This document shows positions 1-10,824 of a DNA stretch of 64,000 nucleotides, piece after piece. Origin of the DNA: Hanleya hanleyi (Eukaryota; Mollusca; Polyplacophora; Lepidopleurida; Hanleyidae); assembly GCA_036873755.1 (NCBI GenBank), contig JAVTVY010020468.1, forward strand, positions 17,201 to 81,200, read 5' to 3'. The position numbers and the translations under genes were made by a program. Positions within the stretch are counted from its first letter, which is position 1; the number at the start of each line of letters is the position of its first letter. The notes beneath the pieces are model-generated. The model did not search any database, was not told the origin of the DNA, and saw nothing but the letters and a program-made list of their open reading frames with translations.

Positions 1-172
1 GGACGTCCTTTCGGCTGTGAAAAATACATACAAGATTCGGCATCAACAACATGCTACCACTCATGGCACCCATCACGAAATATAGGCCCCCTATATTGGG
101 GTTACGAAAAGCGAATGTATGAAGATCGTGACCTTTCATTCGGGAGGGCATCTCTTCTCTTCGCCATATCCA

Positions 173-430
173 TCATAATGGAACAGCTCGCCTGGGTCTG
201 GCGTCCTTGTCAGATAGGATAACTTGAAGGAATTTACTCCGGAACGAGTGCAACACTGACATCGGGGTAGACAGGTCACATTCAGAGACGGCACCATCTT
301 CATGTTTTGACGACTTCACGGAGGAAACCGTGTCAGCCGATGTAATACATTTACAGACGATGTCCCCAACAGTATCGCTGCTGCTCGTTACATTGCTGAA
401 AAGATCTAGTCTTGACTTCCGCCCCTTTCT
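173..430 (-). other. Unidentified open frame, possibly transposon-derived
   Basis: The frame is open from a TAA at 433-431 to a TGA at 175-173, about 85 codons without a good ATG near its start. It reads SRLDLFSNVTSSSDTVGDIV, then Ser/Lys-rich sequence and SVLHSFRSKFLQVILSDKDA. It has no zinc finger or transposase motif that I recognise and does not continue CEP120, because it ends in a stop. It may be a chance frame. Confidence 0.2.
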
Positions 431-564
431 TTACGACGACACATATGTAAAAACCGCCATCCCGCCATTTTGTGACAGCGCGCCACAACAACTTTGCAGA
501 ATTATCTCCCTTGAAAGGTCCAAAATGGATGCGCGATGTCTACAGATACCTCGTGTCTAAAGTT

Positions 565-825
565 TCACTCTTCGACAGTATATATATTTGTATACCTCAG
601 CCTTTCCACTGAGTCATCCTGTTGAGAATTGTGATTTTTTTTTATCAGAGGATATAAAAATAAGGTCAGTAGCAAATTTGTACGTCGGCAGAAATAAAAA
701 AGGACAAAATCGTGATTTATTTTTTTTCCACTTTTCGGAAAAAGTGAGTCGGCGGATCCGTGAACCAACAAATAAAAAACGAAAGGCCTTATGTCACAAA
801 TTAGGATAAGACAAGACATGTATTA
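565..825. repeat. Dispersed repeat family D, diverged copy
   Basis: Contains GTCGGCAGAAATAAAAAA, a T-rich block and GGCGGATCCGTGAA. The same order (AAAAATAAAAATT, TTTTTTTTCTG, CGGATTAGCG) recurs at 39360-39600, 40145-40385, 41240-41430 (same orientation as here) and 62665-62860. It looks like a small non-autonomous element; termini were not fixed. Confidence 0.5.
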
Positions 826-1339
826 CACTTTCTAGATATCCCACAGGTTGACTGGTGGAGTACAAGATAGGAAAAGATTATAAGATATGTTACAGCTTGC
901 TCTTGTGAGAAAAGCAAACAGTGGCCTGCAAAGGTGATAATGAGACAATGGTGGCCAGGTTGGCTGCTATGGTAGAGCATCTCTCACATATACACCTAAC
1001 CAGCTAAACTGTATAATTTTCTCAGCAGAGTCCAAGCTTTGGTAAAGCGACGATACCAGTCTGCCATACTTTAGAGCGTATTAATCTCATATTTTTTGGG
1101 AAAACAATGAACAGAGTAATATTTAATGCAGATAAGGGATCAAATATATGCCAAGTGACTATTAGTGACTAAATATAGACATACAAATGCCTTTCAACCA
1201 CTAAGGATCCCCAAAACTCATCTCTGTGGAACTACTTTCATGCAGCGTAAGGCTATCCCGTGAGTCGGTTTGCACTTTTGTCCATTTCCCTACAGCATTC
1301 TAAAGAGCCTCTGGCTAAATTATGCCAGATCTCAAAAAT

Positions 1340-1726
1340 ATGAATGTTCTTGCAGATGTAATATATTGTCTGGAATATTTCTGTACATGTACTTGAACAC
1401 TGGCACGTTTTGGCTCGCGGAGTGAACTGAAGTTGCGATTGGGGGGGGGGGGGGGGGGGGACGAAGAATTTGGTTAAATGTCACACTCAAGTCACTCATA
1501 TGGTGACGGCCAGTTTGGTTGGTGCAGGAAGCTGAAGTACCCGGAGAGAACCACTGCCAGTTGGCAAGTAACTGTCAAAGAAGACCGTTGGGGTGATGGT
1601 GATAAATATGTTTATTTATAAAGATTAATTATTTCCCCATCTCAGTAAAACTTTGACAAAGAAAATACGAACGTTCTAGCAGATGTAATATATTATTGTC
1701 TGGAATATTTCTGTACTTGAACACTG
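1340..1726. repeat. Pair of ~60-bp direct repeats
   Basis: About 1340-1402 and 1669-1726 share TGCAGATGTAATATATTGTC-type sequence followed by TGGAATATTTCTGTAC and TTGAACACTG. The inverted SINE fragment lies between them, so a local duplication before or with the insertion is possible. Confidence 0.55.
1441..1570 (-). mobile_element. SINE 3' part (same family as 53647), minus orientation
   Basis: The minus strand matches the body of the tRNA-derived SINE at 53.65 kb: CCAGTTTGGTTGGTG, GGAGAGAACCACTGCC and GTCACACTCAAGT on the plus strand are reverse complements of its features. The run of 20 G at 1441-1460 corresponds to the C-rich 3' tail seen at 54935-54953. The tRNA head is missing. Confidence 0.65.
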
Positions 1727-1885
1727 AGAGAGGAAAAACAGGTCAACTGCATTACATATAACACATGATGGGAGAGTTTGGAGTCAATTTTCAAGCCCCT
1801 CCCCTCCCCCATGTCACATATGCAATGTACACAAAAAGCCACTCAATTCCGAATCCCCTTATGTACTAAATGGAGAACCCCTTAC

Positions 1886-2083
1886 CTGTATTCCAGGCTG
1901 GCTTGCGAAGAATATCCGCAGGTGTTCGACAGAGCTACGAATTCTCACAGAGGCCCTTTCTGCTGGGAAGGTCGGGTTGAGTAGGTCACTAAAGGACTCA
2001 TTTGTAACGTCATTACCGAATAAGGAATAGTAGAAGAAATAACCATTCGCATTGGCCGGCAATGACATGGTAGTGGGAATCAG
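1886..2083 (-). CDS. CEP120: CEP120 coding exon 5
   Basis: 198 nt, phase 0 at both ends (acceptor TTGACAG, donor GTAAGG at 1885). It encodes [51 protein letters not shown] and [15 protein letters not shown]. FFYYSLxGNDVTNExF and [12 protein letters not shown] are near-invariant CEP120 signatures. It is the last exon of the gene visible in the window. Confidence 0.95.
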
Positions 2084-5000
2084 CTGTCAATGGAAAAACA
2101 AAATGAGAAAATTAAAATGTCAAGATTTGCAAGTTATATCAGGGATCAATTTGAATAAAATTGAAGGTGAAAGCCTGTGTTACATGTAAAAATCATCCAT
2201 ATACAGTACCCTCAGACGAAACAGTGATTAGCTCGTAGAAATTTGTGTTAGTTCACTGTATATGTAAAACTGTGAATCGACATGTTCAAAACAACAGAAC
2301 AATGCAGGATTGCTTGTCTCCCAGTCTGGGTCTGGCCAATATATCAATTCAATGATAAGGGAGGTAAGCATTGCAGTTTTTCGAGGCACGGTTTTCCTGT
2401 CTATAAAATTTTGTTCCATAATTCAACCCAAACAATTTCTACAAAATAATCATTGCACAACATCATGTGATTGGCGATATTTCAATCCTTTGCTATTCAC
2501 CTCGTAACAACAGGCTGCTGTATCATTACCATGACAGAACATTACAAATAGCGTTCATTTGCAGGTGATTTAACACAGCCCTGATTCAATGGAGTTTCTG
2601 AATTTGTTCTCTGTGCTCCAGTGTTTATTCGTGTTGTAAAACTACCAGAAGACAAAAAAATGCAGGTTATCAGTCTCTCATGTCTGTAATGCAGGTTATC
2701 AGCCTCTCATGTCTGTAATGCAGGTTATCAGCCTCTCATGTCTGTAATGCAGGTTATCAGTCTCTCATGTCTGTAATGCAGGTTATCAGCCTCTCATGTC
2801 TGTAATGCAGGTTATCAGCCTCTCATGTCTGTAATGCAGGTTATCAGCCTCTCATGTCTGTAATGCAGGTTATCAGCCTCATGTCTGTAATGCAGGTTAT
2901 CAGCCTCTCATGTCTGTAATGCAGGTTATCAGCCTCTCATGTCTGTAATGCAGGTTATCAGCCTCTCATGCCTGTAATGCAGGTTATCAGCCTCTCATGT
3001 CTGTAAAATTTTTGAGAGCTGTTGATCACTCTCCTAGAATTTGCACTGCGAGAGTTATTGCTGTAATGTGAAAGTGATCCACCCTTGAACATGTACCATG
3101 AATACTTTCCATTCCTTTTTTCCATTTTTCAATAACTCTCGTGGGGGGGGGGGGGGTCGTTAGGTTACTGATGGGGAAGGAGAAGGATCACTTCCCTTAA
3201 AAACGAGAAACTGGGTTTTTAGCATGGAGGATGAACAAGATATCCCAATAAAGAACTCCACTGCATCACACTGGCTAATGATGAGTACCTGTGAAAGATT
3301 TGCTGCGTAGGCTATCGTTACTGAGACAACAAACTGCTCTGTACATTTCTTAGGATGACCTATTTGGTAGTACCCTTCAACTTCATTGAGAACTGGCTTA
3401 AGGTACTTTATATCCTGAGCACTTCCAGTCTGGCTTTCATCGAGAACTGAAAAAAAAAAAAAATAATAACAACAAAGACACGTAATTATTATTTTAAAAT
3501 TTCATTCATCGCATCAACTTTTAATCATAGTATGGATTGTTCTCTTTGGTGAACTCTTATTTCTCGGGGCTGATTACATCTTTATTATTACAAGGTCCCA
3601 GTGAAGTAATTACACTGACAATAGGAAGGTTGCAATACACATCATAAGGCAGCCATGTTGGGGTTATTCAAAGGGGTTATCTTTTGATTGGTCCTTGCTA
3701 ATCTGGATAAAAGAGGCCCAAACAAAACATACCCCCTGTGGATAACCCCAACACGGCCACCCTATGACACCTATTGCAAACATGGTTGAACTATCTTAAC
3801 TTACTGGGTCGTGGTGGCGCCTCTTTGGCCTTGAAGCTGGGTTGTTCATCACTGGCCTTATCTTCATCCAAATACAGACCCAGTCTGATCTCTGGTTTCA
3901 CCTTATTGTATTTAGTGTGAAGTAAAGGGTACCATTTACTGGTCTGAGGAAATAAAAATTGGGCAATGATAAAGACAAAGATAAAGACAAAGATAAACAA
4001 CGTTCAGCATAGCTCTTTCAAAAGAAATTGAAATCTCCTTCTTTTATAAGAAATTGAAATCTCATTATTTCAAAAGAAACTGAAATCTCATTGTTTCAAA
4101 AGAAAATGAAATCTATATATAGGAGAAATGTTCAGGTTTAAATTGCCCCATCCATCAGCCAGCCACTACAAAGTTTCCGAGTCAATAATCAGTCACAAGA
4201 ACTTTTCTCAAATCAAAAGCATCTACAATTCCAACTGAGAGAAGTACTTCAAAAATAAATTGTGTGAATGTATAGTTTTGAGAATAAAGGGTTTTTTTCT
4301 GTTTTGACAGCGGAAACATGGATATGGAGAAAGATCCTGACCTTCTCACTTATACACATTCCACAGAATTACAAACATACATGATGAAGGACCATCGACC
4401 CTCTCACTTACACACATTCCACAGAATTACAAACATACATGATGAAGGACCACTGACCCGCTCACTATACACACATTTCACAGAATCACAAACATACATA
4501 TGATAAAGGTCCGCTGACCCTCTCACACACATCCACAGAATCACAAACATACATATATGATAAAGGACCACCAACCCTCTCACTTACACACATTCCACTG
4601 AATCACAAACCAACATATGATCAAGGTTCAGTGACCCTCTGAGTCTCACTTACACACATTTCACAGAATCACAAATCTACATATGATGATGGACCACGAA
4701 CCCTCTCACTTACACACATTCCATAGAATCACAAACATACATATGATCAAGGTCCAGTGACCCTCTCACTTACACACATTTCACAGAATCACAAGCCTAC
4801 ATTTGATGATGGACCACGAACCCTCTCACTTACACACATTCCACAGAATCACAAACCTACATAATATGATGATGGACCACTGACCCTCTCACTTACACAC
4901 ATTTCACAGAATCACAAACCTACATATATAATGAAGGACCACTGACCCTCTCACTTACACACATTTCACAGAATCACAAACCTACATATATGATGAAGGA

Positions 5001-8000
5001 CCACTGACCCTCTTACTTACAAACATTCCAGAAAATCACAAACCTACATATGATAAAGGACCACCGACCCTCTCCCTTACAGACATTCCACAGAATCACA
5101 AACATACATACCAGTATGATAAAGGATCACCAACCCTCTCACTTAAACACATTCCACAGAATCACAAACATACATGAAGCACCACTGATCTCCCGGCTTA
5201 TACACATTCCATAGAATAACAAACATACATGATGAAGGACCACCGATATGATAAAGGACCACCGACCCTCTCACTTATACACATTCCACAGAATCACAAA
5301 CATACATATGATAAAGGACCACCGACCCTCTCACTTATACACATTCCACAGAATCACAAACATACATATGATAAAGGACCACTGACCCTCTCACTTACAC
5401 ATTCCACAGAATCACAAACATACATATTGATAAAGGACCACCGACCCTCTCACTTACACACATTCCACAGAATCACAAACATACATATGATAAAGGACCA
5501 CCCACCCTCTCACTTACACACATGCCACAGAATCACAAACCTACATATGATAAAGGACCACCGACCCTCTCACTTACACACATGCCACAGAATCACAAAC
5601 CTACATGATAAAGGACCGCTGACCCTCTCACTTATACACATTCCACAGAATCACAAACATACATGATGAAGGACCACCGACCCTCTCACTTACACATTCT
5701 GCAGAATCACCAACATACATGATGAAAGACCACCGACCCTCTCACTTATCCACATTCTGCAGATTCAAAAAGATACATGATATTTTAGGCTCGCAAGATT
5801 ACTACCTGCTTAGTTTGGGCTGATCTCAGATCTAACACAACATAGCCTATGGCTTCTTTCATGGTACTCTGAGGGTCACACGCATAACACTGCACTTTGA
5901 TAGACGTCCTCTGTAGCCTGTGCTGTTGAAGACCTTTACGATCCAACTCCCAGGCAAGTTCCTGGGTGAAGTCTGGGCTTTCAACATGATCCACAGGGTC
6001 TGATGCCAGCAGTTCTCCATCAAAACGGGCCTCAGCAATAATCTTGTGTTTCGGTCTTTTAGGAAATCTTCGACCTGTTGACGAGAAATTAATATCTTAA
6101 TCATGAATTTTTTCCCCATGAGTATTGTTCCAGACTAGGAAATAATTAAAAAAAAAAGATGATGAGAATCTACAATGTGATTCATACATGCAATATTCAT
6201 TGCCAGTTTCAGTCTACTCACAATATATCTCGAGGGAAATTAACTGTTCAGTATTGCCCTTAATTTTTTTCAGCCCTTAATGAAATCTCATGTCTTGACC
6301 CCGAAAATTGTCACAAAATACATTTTTCCTATTTAGATTTCATCATACATGTACATGTAGATATGGTATCATTAGAGCTACAACTCAACCAATCAATGAA
6401 ATTATATCTGGGCATTGGTGTACATGATAGCCTGTCTACCTGTCTGCGACAGGTTTTGTGAAAGAGACAGGTAGAGCAATAAAGTATCTGTCTCCAGTGA
6501 CAGGTAGCCAATAATATTTTTTTGATGTTCAAAATATATCTTTGACAAAATTCATTCAAACAGCTGCTATTTAGTGCAGGAAAACAAGGTATTATTTCAT
6601 TGGTAGCTTGCAACATGTAGTTTTGTCATTAATCCTGAATTAAAATACTTGACAATTTCAGCGATCGCATGTTCAGGTATTTCTTGAAGGTGACAGGTAA
6701 ACTTTTTGGTCACATGTCTTATTTGAAAGGTAAATTATTTTGAATATCATTTTGTCCACATCAGAAACATGCGACGCCTCAGAGGTTTTTTTTCTTTCAA
6801 CTTATCCATTCCCAAATTCCAATGGAGCATACAATGTACATGTAAAATTTAGGTGTTGCCTGTTGGTTCACAAATATAGTCCATGCAAAACACTAAATGT
6901 GATAGGTGACCTATCACAGCCCAGAGTGAGATCATTATAAAAATTTATCGTCAATGACAAAACTACATGTAGACTGGTGGTCTCCCCTGTAACTTACATG
7001 AATACAGTATCAAATTTTATTGACCATATCCATGTCTGAAGACTGATTTTGTATAACCAATGAGTTATTGGAATTATCACCAATGTCTGTCCCAGCAACA
7101 ACATCCTCCAGGGTTTGTCATGTCAAAATCGCATACACAACAACAATTTTGTGGGATCGAAGGTTCTATTCGAGAATGGAAAGTTTCAGATTAATCCATA
7201 GACATTCCCCATGCATGTTACTGGGGGTGACTTTGGACATGTTAGAACATGAGGGTGAGACTCACGAAACCCCTCGGCTTGCCACTTCCCCCAAGCAATT
7301 GAGAAATATGCTGAGAATGTGCAACATATTATGGCTATACTAATCATCGAGAATTGTCCTTTTTAGAGAATATCATCAATTCTGCAGATAGAATAGCTAC
7401 ATTCAAGAATATATATCACAAAATCCTATCTAGATTAATACACAAAAAAGGGTCATAACTCTATGAAATAAGGGCCGAGACGAATAATTTTTTGTAGGCT
7501 TGTAGAATGTAAGCAGATAAGTTTTCAAAATTTGGTAGCTGTATTGAGCACAGTTATTCAGATATAACTGGTTACATTCAAGCACATCCAAGATTATTTA
7601 TCCACGGATCTGCAGATTTAACTTGTACATTCAACTACAGATCACAAAATCAGAGATTATTACATCCGAAAGGGGCATAACTCCATAAAATATGGGCCGA
7701 GACAACAATTTTTTTTTGTAGGCATCTACACTACAGCTGGATTGAAAAGTTTCCTCAAAATCTGGTAGCTGTAACAAACACAGTTAACACTGGTTACATT
7801 CAAGCATTTGAATATTCGATCCAAGTTCTTTTGGGATCCATCTCCGCCACTCACAAAACGATAGTGCTCAGCGAGCTTGACAGATCTTCGACTGGTAATT
7901 CATACAGCAATGATCGCAGCATCATGGTATTTACGCAAAGAGAGAACAATTATCTCCCTTGATGGCTTGACTAGAAAAAGCCTGGAGAGACAGAGGAAGT

Positions 8001-9985
8001 AACAAAAGCTCATGTTTTTCTGGTTTGTTTCCATTAAAAAAAGTCATTTTGCGTTTTGCTAGTATCAATTCAAAATGGAGAGCAGTTCTTTCATTTTCTA
8101 TCGCAAATTGCGATGTGCTACTGCCACCATTTTCAAGTCCATATCACCACCCAGCTGCACGGACACACAGATGGATGCACAGTTGCTCTAAGTTGCTCTA
8201 AGAAGCTTCAAGTTTTGTCAATAATGCATCGCTTTGGTATGGAACATTGCTACATTTTGAGACATTTCCATTATATCGCACTGTGACGCTACGCAAAAAT
8301 CAGATTAACATTTCCATTACAATGTACTGTGACATTATGCAACAATTGGATAAACATTTCCATTACATCATACTGAGACATTACGCAACAATCGGATTAA
8401 CATTTCCAGTAGTCAGCATAGTACTGTGACGCTTATGCAACAATTGGATTTCCATTAGGTCTATTATGCCGCTATGCTATATTGTACTGCGACATTCTAG
8501 ATCGCATCGATTGATATTTTTCTACTGTTTAGATGCGCTAAAATTGTCAGTTACACCACCAAGTTGCTCTCGTGAAAAAACGCATGTGTGTGAACCTGCT
8601 CTTCAGTCAGGTGAATGGCGTGAATATGCTGTACTTCTGGGATTACGATGTGGCTTATTGGTAGTTCAATCATGAACGGCGCTCGCATGGGCTTACTCCG
8701 TTCAACTCAGCCCAATAGGGAACAATGGAGCAGTTTCCCCACAGATTTTATCGGGGCGCTGAGGACTCGATTTTCTCGGATTTTCTCGGAGTTCGTCCCG
8801 CTTTTAGCTCTGCGGTGGCTAGATAAACATCTTACAAATATTCTACGACACTAACTTCAGAAAATCTTTGCGAAATAAAGACAAATCTTACCTTAGACGA
8901 CCAACATCCATGAAATCCAAACGACGATAGACTGTGCGCGTGCAAGAAACGTTCCAATTTTACGCGCGGTTACAGGTTCTTAAAAAGCGATATCGTGCAC
9001 GGAAACGGACTGAATTGAATCTGCCCAAAAGAATTAGATTCCAGTGGACAAGAAACCGCGATGGAAATATAGATCGAAATATATATATAAGTTCTCTTCC
9101 CACTCTCTCACAAAAAAAAGTAGTGGCGTTAATGAGCAAACGCTGCATTGACAGATTTAACAACATTATATCATTTAAACTTTTATTCACATACTGAATT
9201 GTACACATTTTCATATATTAAGGAGGGAAATGTTCTGGAATCAGAGCAAGTGATATTTTATTTGAGCTCAATTCGTAGAATTTGCTTTTATTTCCATCGC
9301 GGTTTCTTGTTCCTGGAATGCATGCTTTTGAGTGGATTCAATTCAGCCCGTTTCCGTGCACGATACCACTTTTTGAAAACATGTAACCGAGGGTGAATTT
9401 GGAACGTTTTCTCGCGCGCGCAGTCTACCGTCATTTGGATTTCACTGATGTTGGTCGTCTGAGGTAAGATTTGTCTTTATTTCGCAAAGATTTTCTGAAG
9501 TTAGTGACGTAGAATATTTGTAAGATGTTTATCTAGCCACAGCAGAGCTAAAAGCGGGAGGAACTCCAAGAAAATCCGAGTCCACAGCGCCCCGATAAAA
9601 TCTGTGGGGAAACTGCTCCATTGTTCCCTATTGGGCTGAGTTGAACGGAGTAAGCCCATGCGAGCGACGTTCATGATTGAACTAGCTTATTGGCAGATTT
9701 TTCGAGCTGTCAAAATTGCATATTACAGGAAGGACGATTTATAGGTAACACACAGACAAAAAAAAAAAAACAACAATAACAAAACCATATACATGTAGTA
9801 TAATTTGTGTATGGTAGCAGGCCGGTTTTTGTCAGTCTGTCCGCCATGTGTCAAAACGTGATCAAGCTTGCACAAAAACTGAATCCAAAAATTGAGTCTC
9901 AAAAACAGGGATGTGTGCAACATTGGACACCAACCATACCTTCTAGAACTGAAACAACAACTAAGAATCTGTCTTTTTCCACCAT
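1886..9985 (-). CDS. CEP120: CEP120, centrosomal protein of 120 kDa, N-terminal part (five coding exons; 3' part beyond left edge)
   Basis: CEP120 is a centriole protein needed for procentriole elongation and ciliogenesis; its N-terminal half carries tandem C2 domains (family knowledge). The sequence shows five minus-strand exons (9985-9940, 6074-5806, 3943-3805, 3446-3289, 2083-1886) that splice in frame to 810 nt, or 270 codons, each internal boundary having AG acceptor and GT donor. Recognisable blocks are [16 protein letters not shown], then [107 protein letters not shown] and [15 protein letters not shown], in the order of vertebrate CEP120. No stop or frameshift was seen. The next exon was not found in 1-1885, so intron 5 is probably at least 1.9 kb. 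It is divergent from the CSNK1G gene, with ATGs 0.87 kb apart. Recognition is from memory of the family, not from a search. Confidence 0.95.
2660..3005 (+). repeat. 29-bp minisatellite, 12 copies
   Basis: Twelve head-to-tail copies of a 29-bp unit beginning ATGCAGGTTATCAG and ending CATGTCTGTA. One copy is 2 bp short, and only three substitution positions (C/T) vary. It lies in CEP120 intron 4. The high identity implies recent expansion. Confidence 0.95.
3289..3446 (-). CDS. CEP120: CEP120 coding exon 4
   Basis: 158 nt after a T-rich tract and CAG acceptor, ending CTTTCACAG before GTACTC. It encodes [19 protein letters not shown], then [20 protein letters not shown] and [14 protein letters not shown]. 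The GYYQIG block matches the start of the second C2-type region in CEP120. The exon is too short for an ATG-started open frame of 60 codons, so it was found by reading the strand directly. Confidence 0.93.
3629..3779. mobile_element. Small foldback MITE in CEP120 intron 3
   Basis: The ends are imperfect inverted repeats of ~40 bp: TTGCAATAC...GGCAGCCATG then TTGGGGTTAT on the left, and ATAACCCCAA, then CACGGCCACC and TATTGCAA on the right. Total is ~150 bp with no coding capacity. It occupies nearly half of a 358-bp intron. Confidence 0.65.
3805..3943 (-). CDS. CEP120: CEP120 coding exon 3
   Basis: 139 nt after acceptor TTTCCTCAG, ending at a consensus GTAAGT donor with one base of the next codon. 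It encodes [14 protein letters not shown], then [20 protein letters not shown] and [11 protein letters not shown]. KWYxLL and FKAKxAPPR are conserved with vertebrate CEP120. Open frame runs upstream of the acceptor only as read-through of intron 2. Confidence 0.95.
4318..5785 (+). repeat. ~58-62-bp minisatellite filling CEP120 intron 2
   Basis: About two dozen imperfect copies of a unit containing GGACCACCGACCCTCTCACT, TACACACATTCCACAGAATC, then ACAAACATACATATGAT. Copies differ by small indels (GATGAAGG versus GATAAAGG) and C/T changes. The 145-codon plus-strand frame at 5229-5666 is translated repeat. The array ends just before the exon 2 donor. Confidence 0.95.
5806..6074 (-). CDS. CEP120: CEP120 coding exon 2 (first C2-type domain)
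   Basis: 269 nt, entered in phase 1 after an AG at 6076-6075 and left at a GTAGTAA donor (5805). It encodes [20 protein letters not shown] through [19 protein letters not shown] to [11 protein letters not shown], the core of the first C2-type domain. The minisatellite in intron 2 comes to within roughly 25 bp of the donor. Confidence 0.95.
6075..8652. other. CEP120 intron 1, left part
   Basis: 6445-6690 contains GACAGGT-rich sequence (CTGCGACAGGTTTTG, GTGACAGGTAAAC) resembling the termini of the hAT-like element at 32190-33460, so a decayed relative is likely. 7250-7860 is a repeat copy (listed separately). 8270-8460 has four imperfect ~50-bp repeats around GCAACAAT(C/T)GGATTAACATT. The remainder shows nothing identifiable. 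Confidence 0.5.
7250..7860 (-). repeat. Inverted copy of the ACCCCTCGGC element (see 61035)
   Basis: AAGGGTCATAACTC, GGGCCGAGAC and AAAGGGGCATAACTCC here are reverse complements of the GAGTT(A/C)TGCCCCTTT and CCTCGGCTTATGG motifs at 61180-61400. CGAAACCCCTCGGCTTGCC near 7270 matches the conserved terminus. It is diverged and lacks the GTCCGTCC part. Confidence 0.6.
8653..8661 (+). repeat. Target-site duplication of the foldback element (left)
   Basis: GCTTATTGG here equals 9685-9693 exactly. Confidence 0.85.
8662..9684. mobile_element. Foldback element with ~400-bp TIRs and 9-bp TSD (MULE-like)
   Basis: The ends TAGTTCAATCATGAACG and CGTTCATGATTGAACTA are exact inverted repeats. Inverted similarity continues inward for ~400 bp on each side (to about 9070 and from about 9288), leaving ~220 bp in the centre. 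GCTTATTGG flanks both ends directly (8653-8661, 9685-9693), a 9-bp TSD. Long TIRs with a 9-bp TSD are typical of Mutator-like elements (family knowledge). No transposase is present. It sits in CEP120 intron 1. Confidence 0.85.
9940..9985 (-). CDS. CEP120: CEP120 coding exon 1
   Basis: 46 nt encode [15 protein letters not shown] plus the first base of a split glycine codon, followed by the donor GTATGG. This is the first beta strand of the N-terminal C2 domain. I chose the ATG at 9985 because it has A at -3 and G at +4. An in-frame ATG three codons upstream (9994, adding M-L-R) has a weaker context and is directly preceded by an in-frame TGA, so the protein cannot start further upstream without another exon. 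Confidence 0.9.
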
Positions 9986-10042
9986 CCTCAACATTCAGTT
10001 CGAATTTACGTATGATTTTAGTATCAGAACGATCGCGAGCGA

Positions 10043-10072
10043 TCAAACATCACTTTTGAAAACAGCCGCCAT
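10043..10072 (-). other. Possible upstream ORF in CEP120 leader
   Basis: The minus-strand ATG at 10072 in an AGTATGG context opens a ten-codon frame (MAAVFKSDV and stop). A second short one starts at 10050 (ATG TTT GAT ... TGA). If transcription begins near 10.1 kb, both precede the CEP120 start and could damp its translation. Leader membership is inferred. Confidence 0.35.
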
Positions 10073-10122
10073 ACTTGTTTCTGTATCAAACCCGGAAGTG
10101 ACGGACAGCTGGGCTGATGTAA

Positions 10123-10130
10123 TGACGTCA
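10123..10130. promoter_or_regulatory. CRE palindrome TGACGTCA
   Basis: A perfect 8-bp cAMP response element lies between the divergent genes, about 20 bp from the ETS-type CCGGAAGTGACG motif. This pairing is common in housekeeping promoters; binding is inferred. Confidence 0.5.
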
Positions 10131-10806
10131 TGAAATGATTAACTAATAGTTAAAACAACAGGAAAATAAAGGTGTAAAGAAAGTGGCATGTGCGCTAATA
10201 GGAGTAGTTTATTCCATGTATCCTCCTGTCCTGTTCGAGTAAATATTTAAGCCGTTGTTAACAAAAACATACGACACCACCTGGAAACGGGAAATTCCGA
10301 CCTGCGCAAACTGACATACCGGTTCACTCATTTCCGGCAAATAATTATTTCGACTTCTAATATAATTCTCGAAAAAAGACAACTAGTGGCCAGATACATG
10401 ACTTTTCGAGGTTTTTCAATATCGTACTTAGTGGAGTGGTTTAAATGTAGTCGATATATTTCGGGAATAAACTCACTTTACTTGATTTTAGACACACGCG
10501 TAGTGATATGCTAATGCCGATTGTTCACAGATACAGTTCCCGTGTCTGATAATTTGCGGAAAAAAGATCAACCGCATTGTAGATGGATAAATTTCGCTTT
10601 CTGTGGACGAAAACGTCTCCGTAATTCGACAGAATTGTGCCAGATGACAACCTGGAGTGTTACTAGACTGAATTTCAACCCACATAGGTGGTTAAATAAC
10701 GGTGCGGTGTGGGAAAACAATGTCCCCCACCACTGGAAGGTCCACTTTGAAAGTCGGCTGATCGGAGAGGTCTCACTCAGTTGAAGATCGCTCTGAGCTG
10801 GCATTC

Positions 10807-10824
10807 ATGGTGATTTGTTTGTAG
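10807..10824 (+). other. Possible upstream ORF before CSNK1G start
   Basis: ATG GTG ATT TGT TTG TAG sits 50 nt upstream of, and out of frame with, the CSNK1G ATG. It has C at -3 and G at +4, a mediocre context. It is relevant only if it lies in the leader. Confidence 0.4.

Larger units (their letters stand above)
1..1885. other. Intron 5 of CEP120 (partial)
   Basis: No further CEP120 exon was recognised. The stretch holds an 85-codon minus-strand open frame (176-430), a dispersed repeat (565-825), a pair of short direct repeats and an inverted SINE fragment. 830-1340 is AT-rich and shows nothing identifiable. TTTTTCACAG in minus sense at the extreme left edge could be an acceptor, but too little follows to judge. 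Confidence 0.6.

Noticed and set aside
2660..3005. Regular 29-bp repeats resembling a CRISPR array
   Set aside because: The units are directly abutting with no unique spacers and lie in an intron of a eukaryotic gene; this is a minisatellite.
5229..5666. 145-codon plus-strand open frame
   Set aside because: It is a translation of the ~60-bp minisatellite (repeated Pro-Ser-His-Leu type units), with no conserved domain and the opposite strand to CEP120.
8880..9470. GGTAAGATTTGTC donor-like sequence after ATGGATGTTGGTCGTCTAAG as CEP120 exon 1
   Set aside because: The sequence occurs in both arms of the foldback element, and its phase does not fit exon 2. The exon at 9985-9940 has the right protein, phase and donor.
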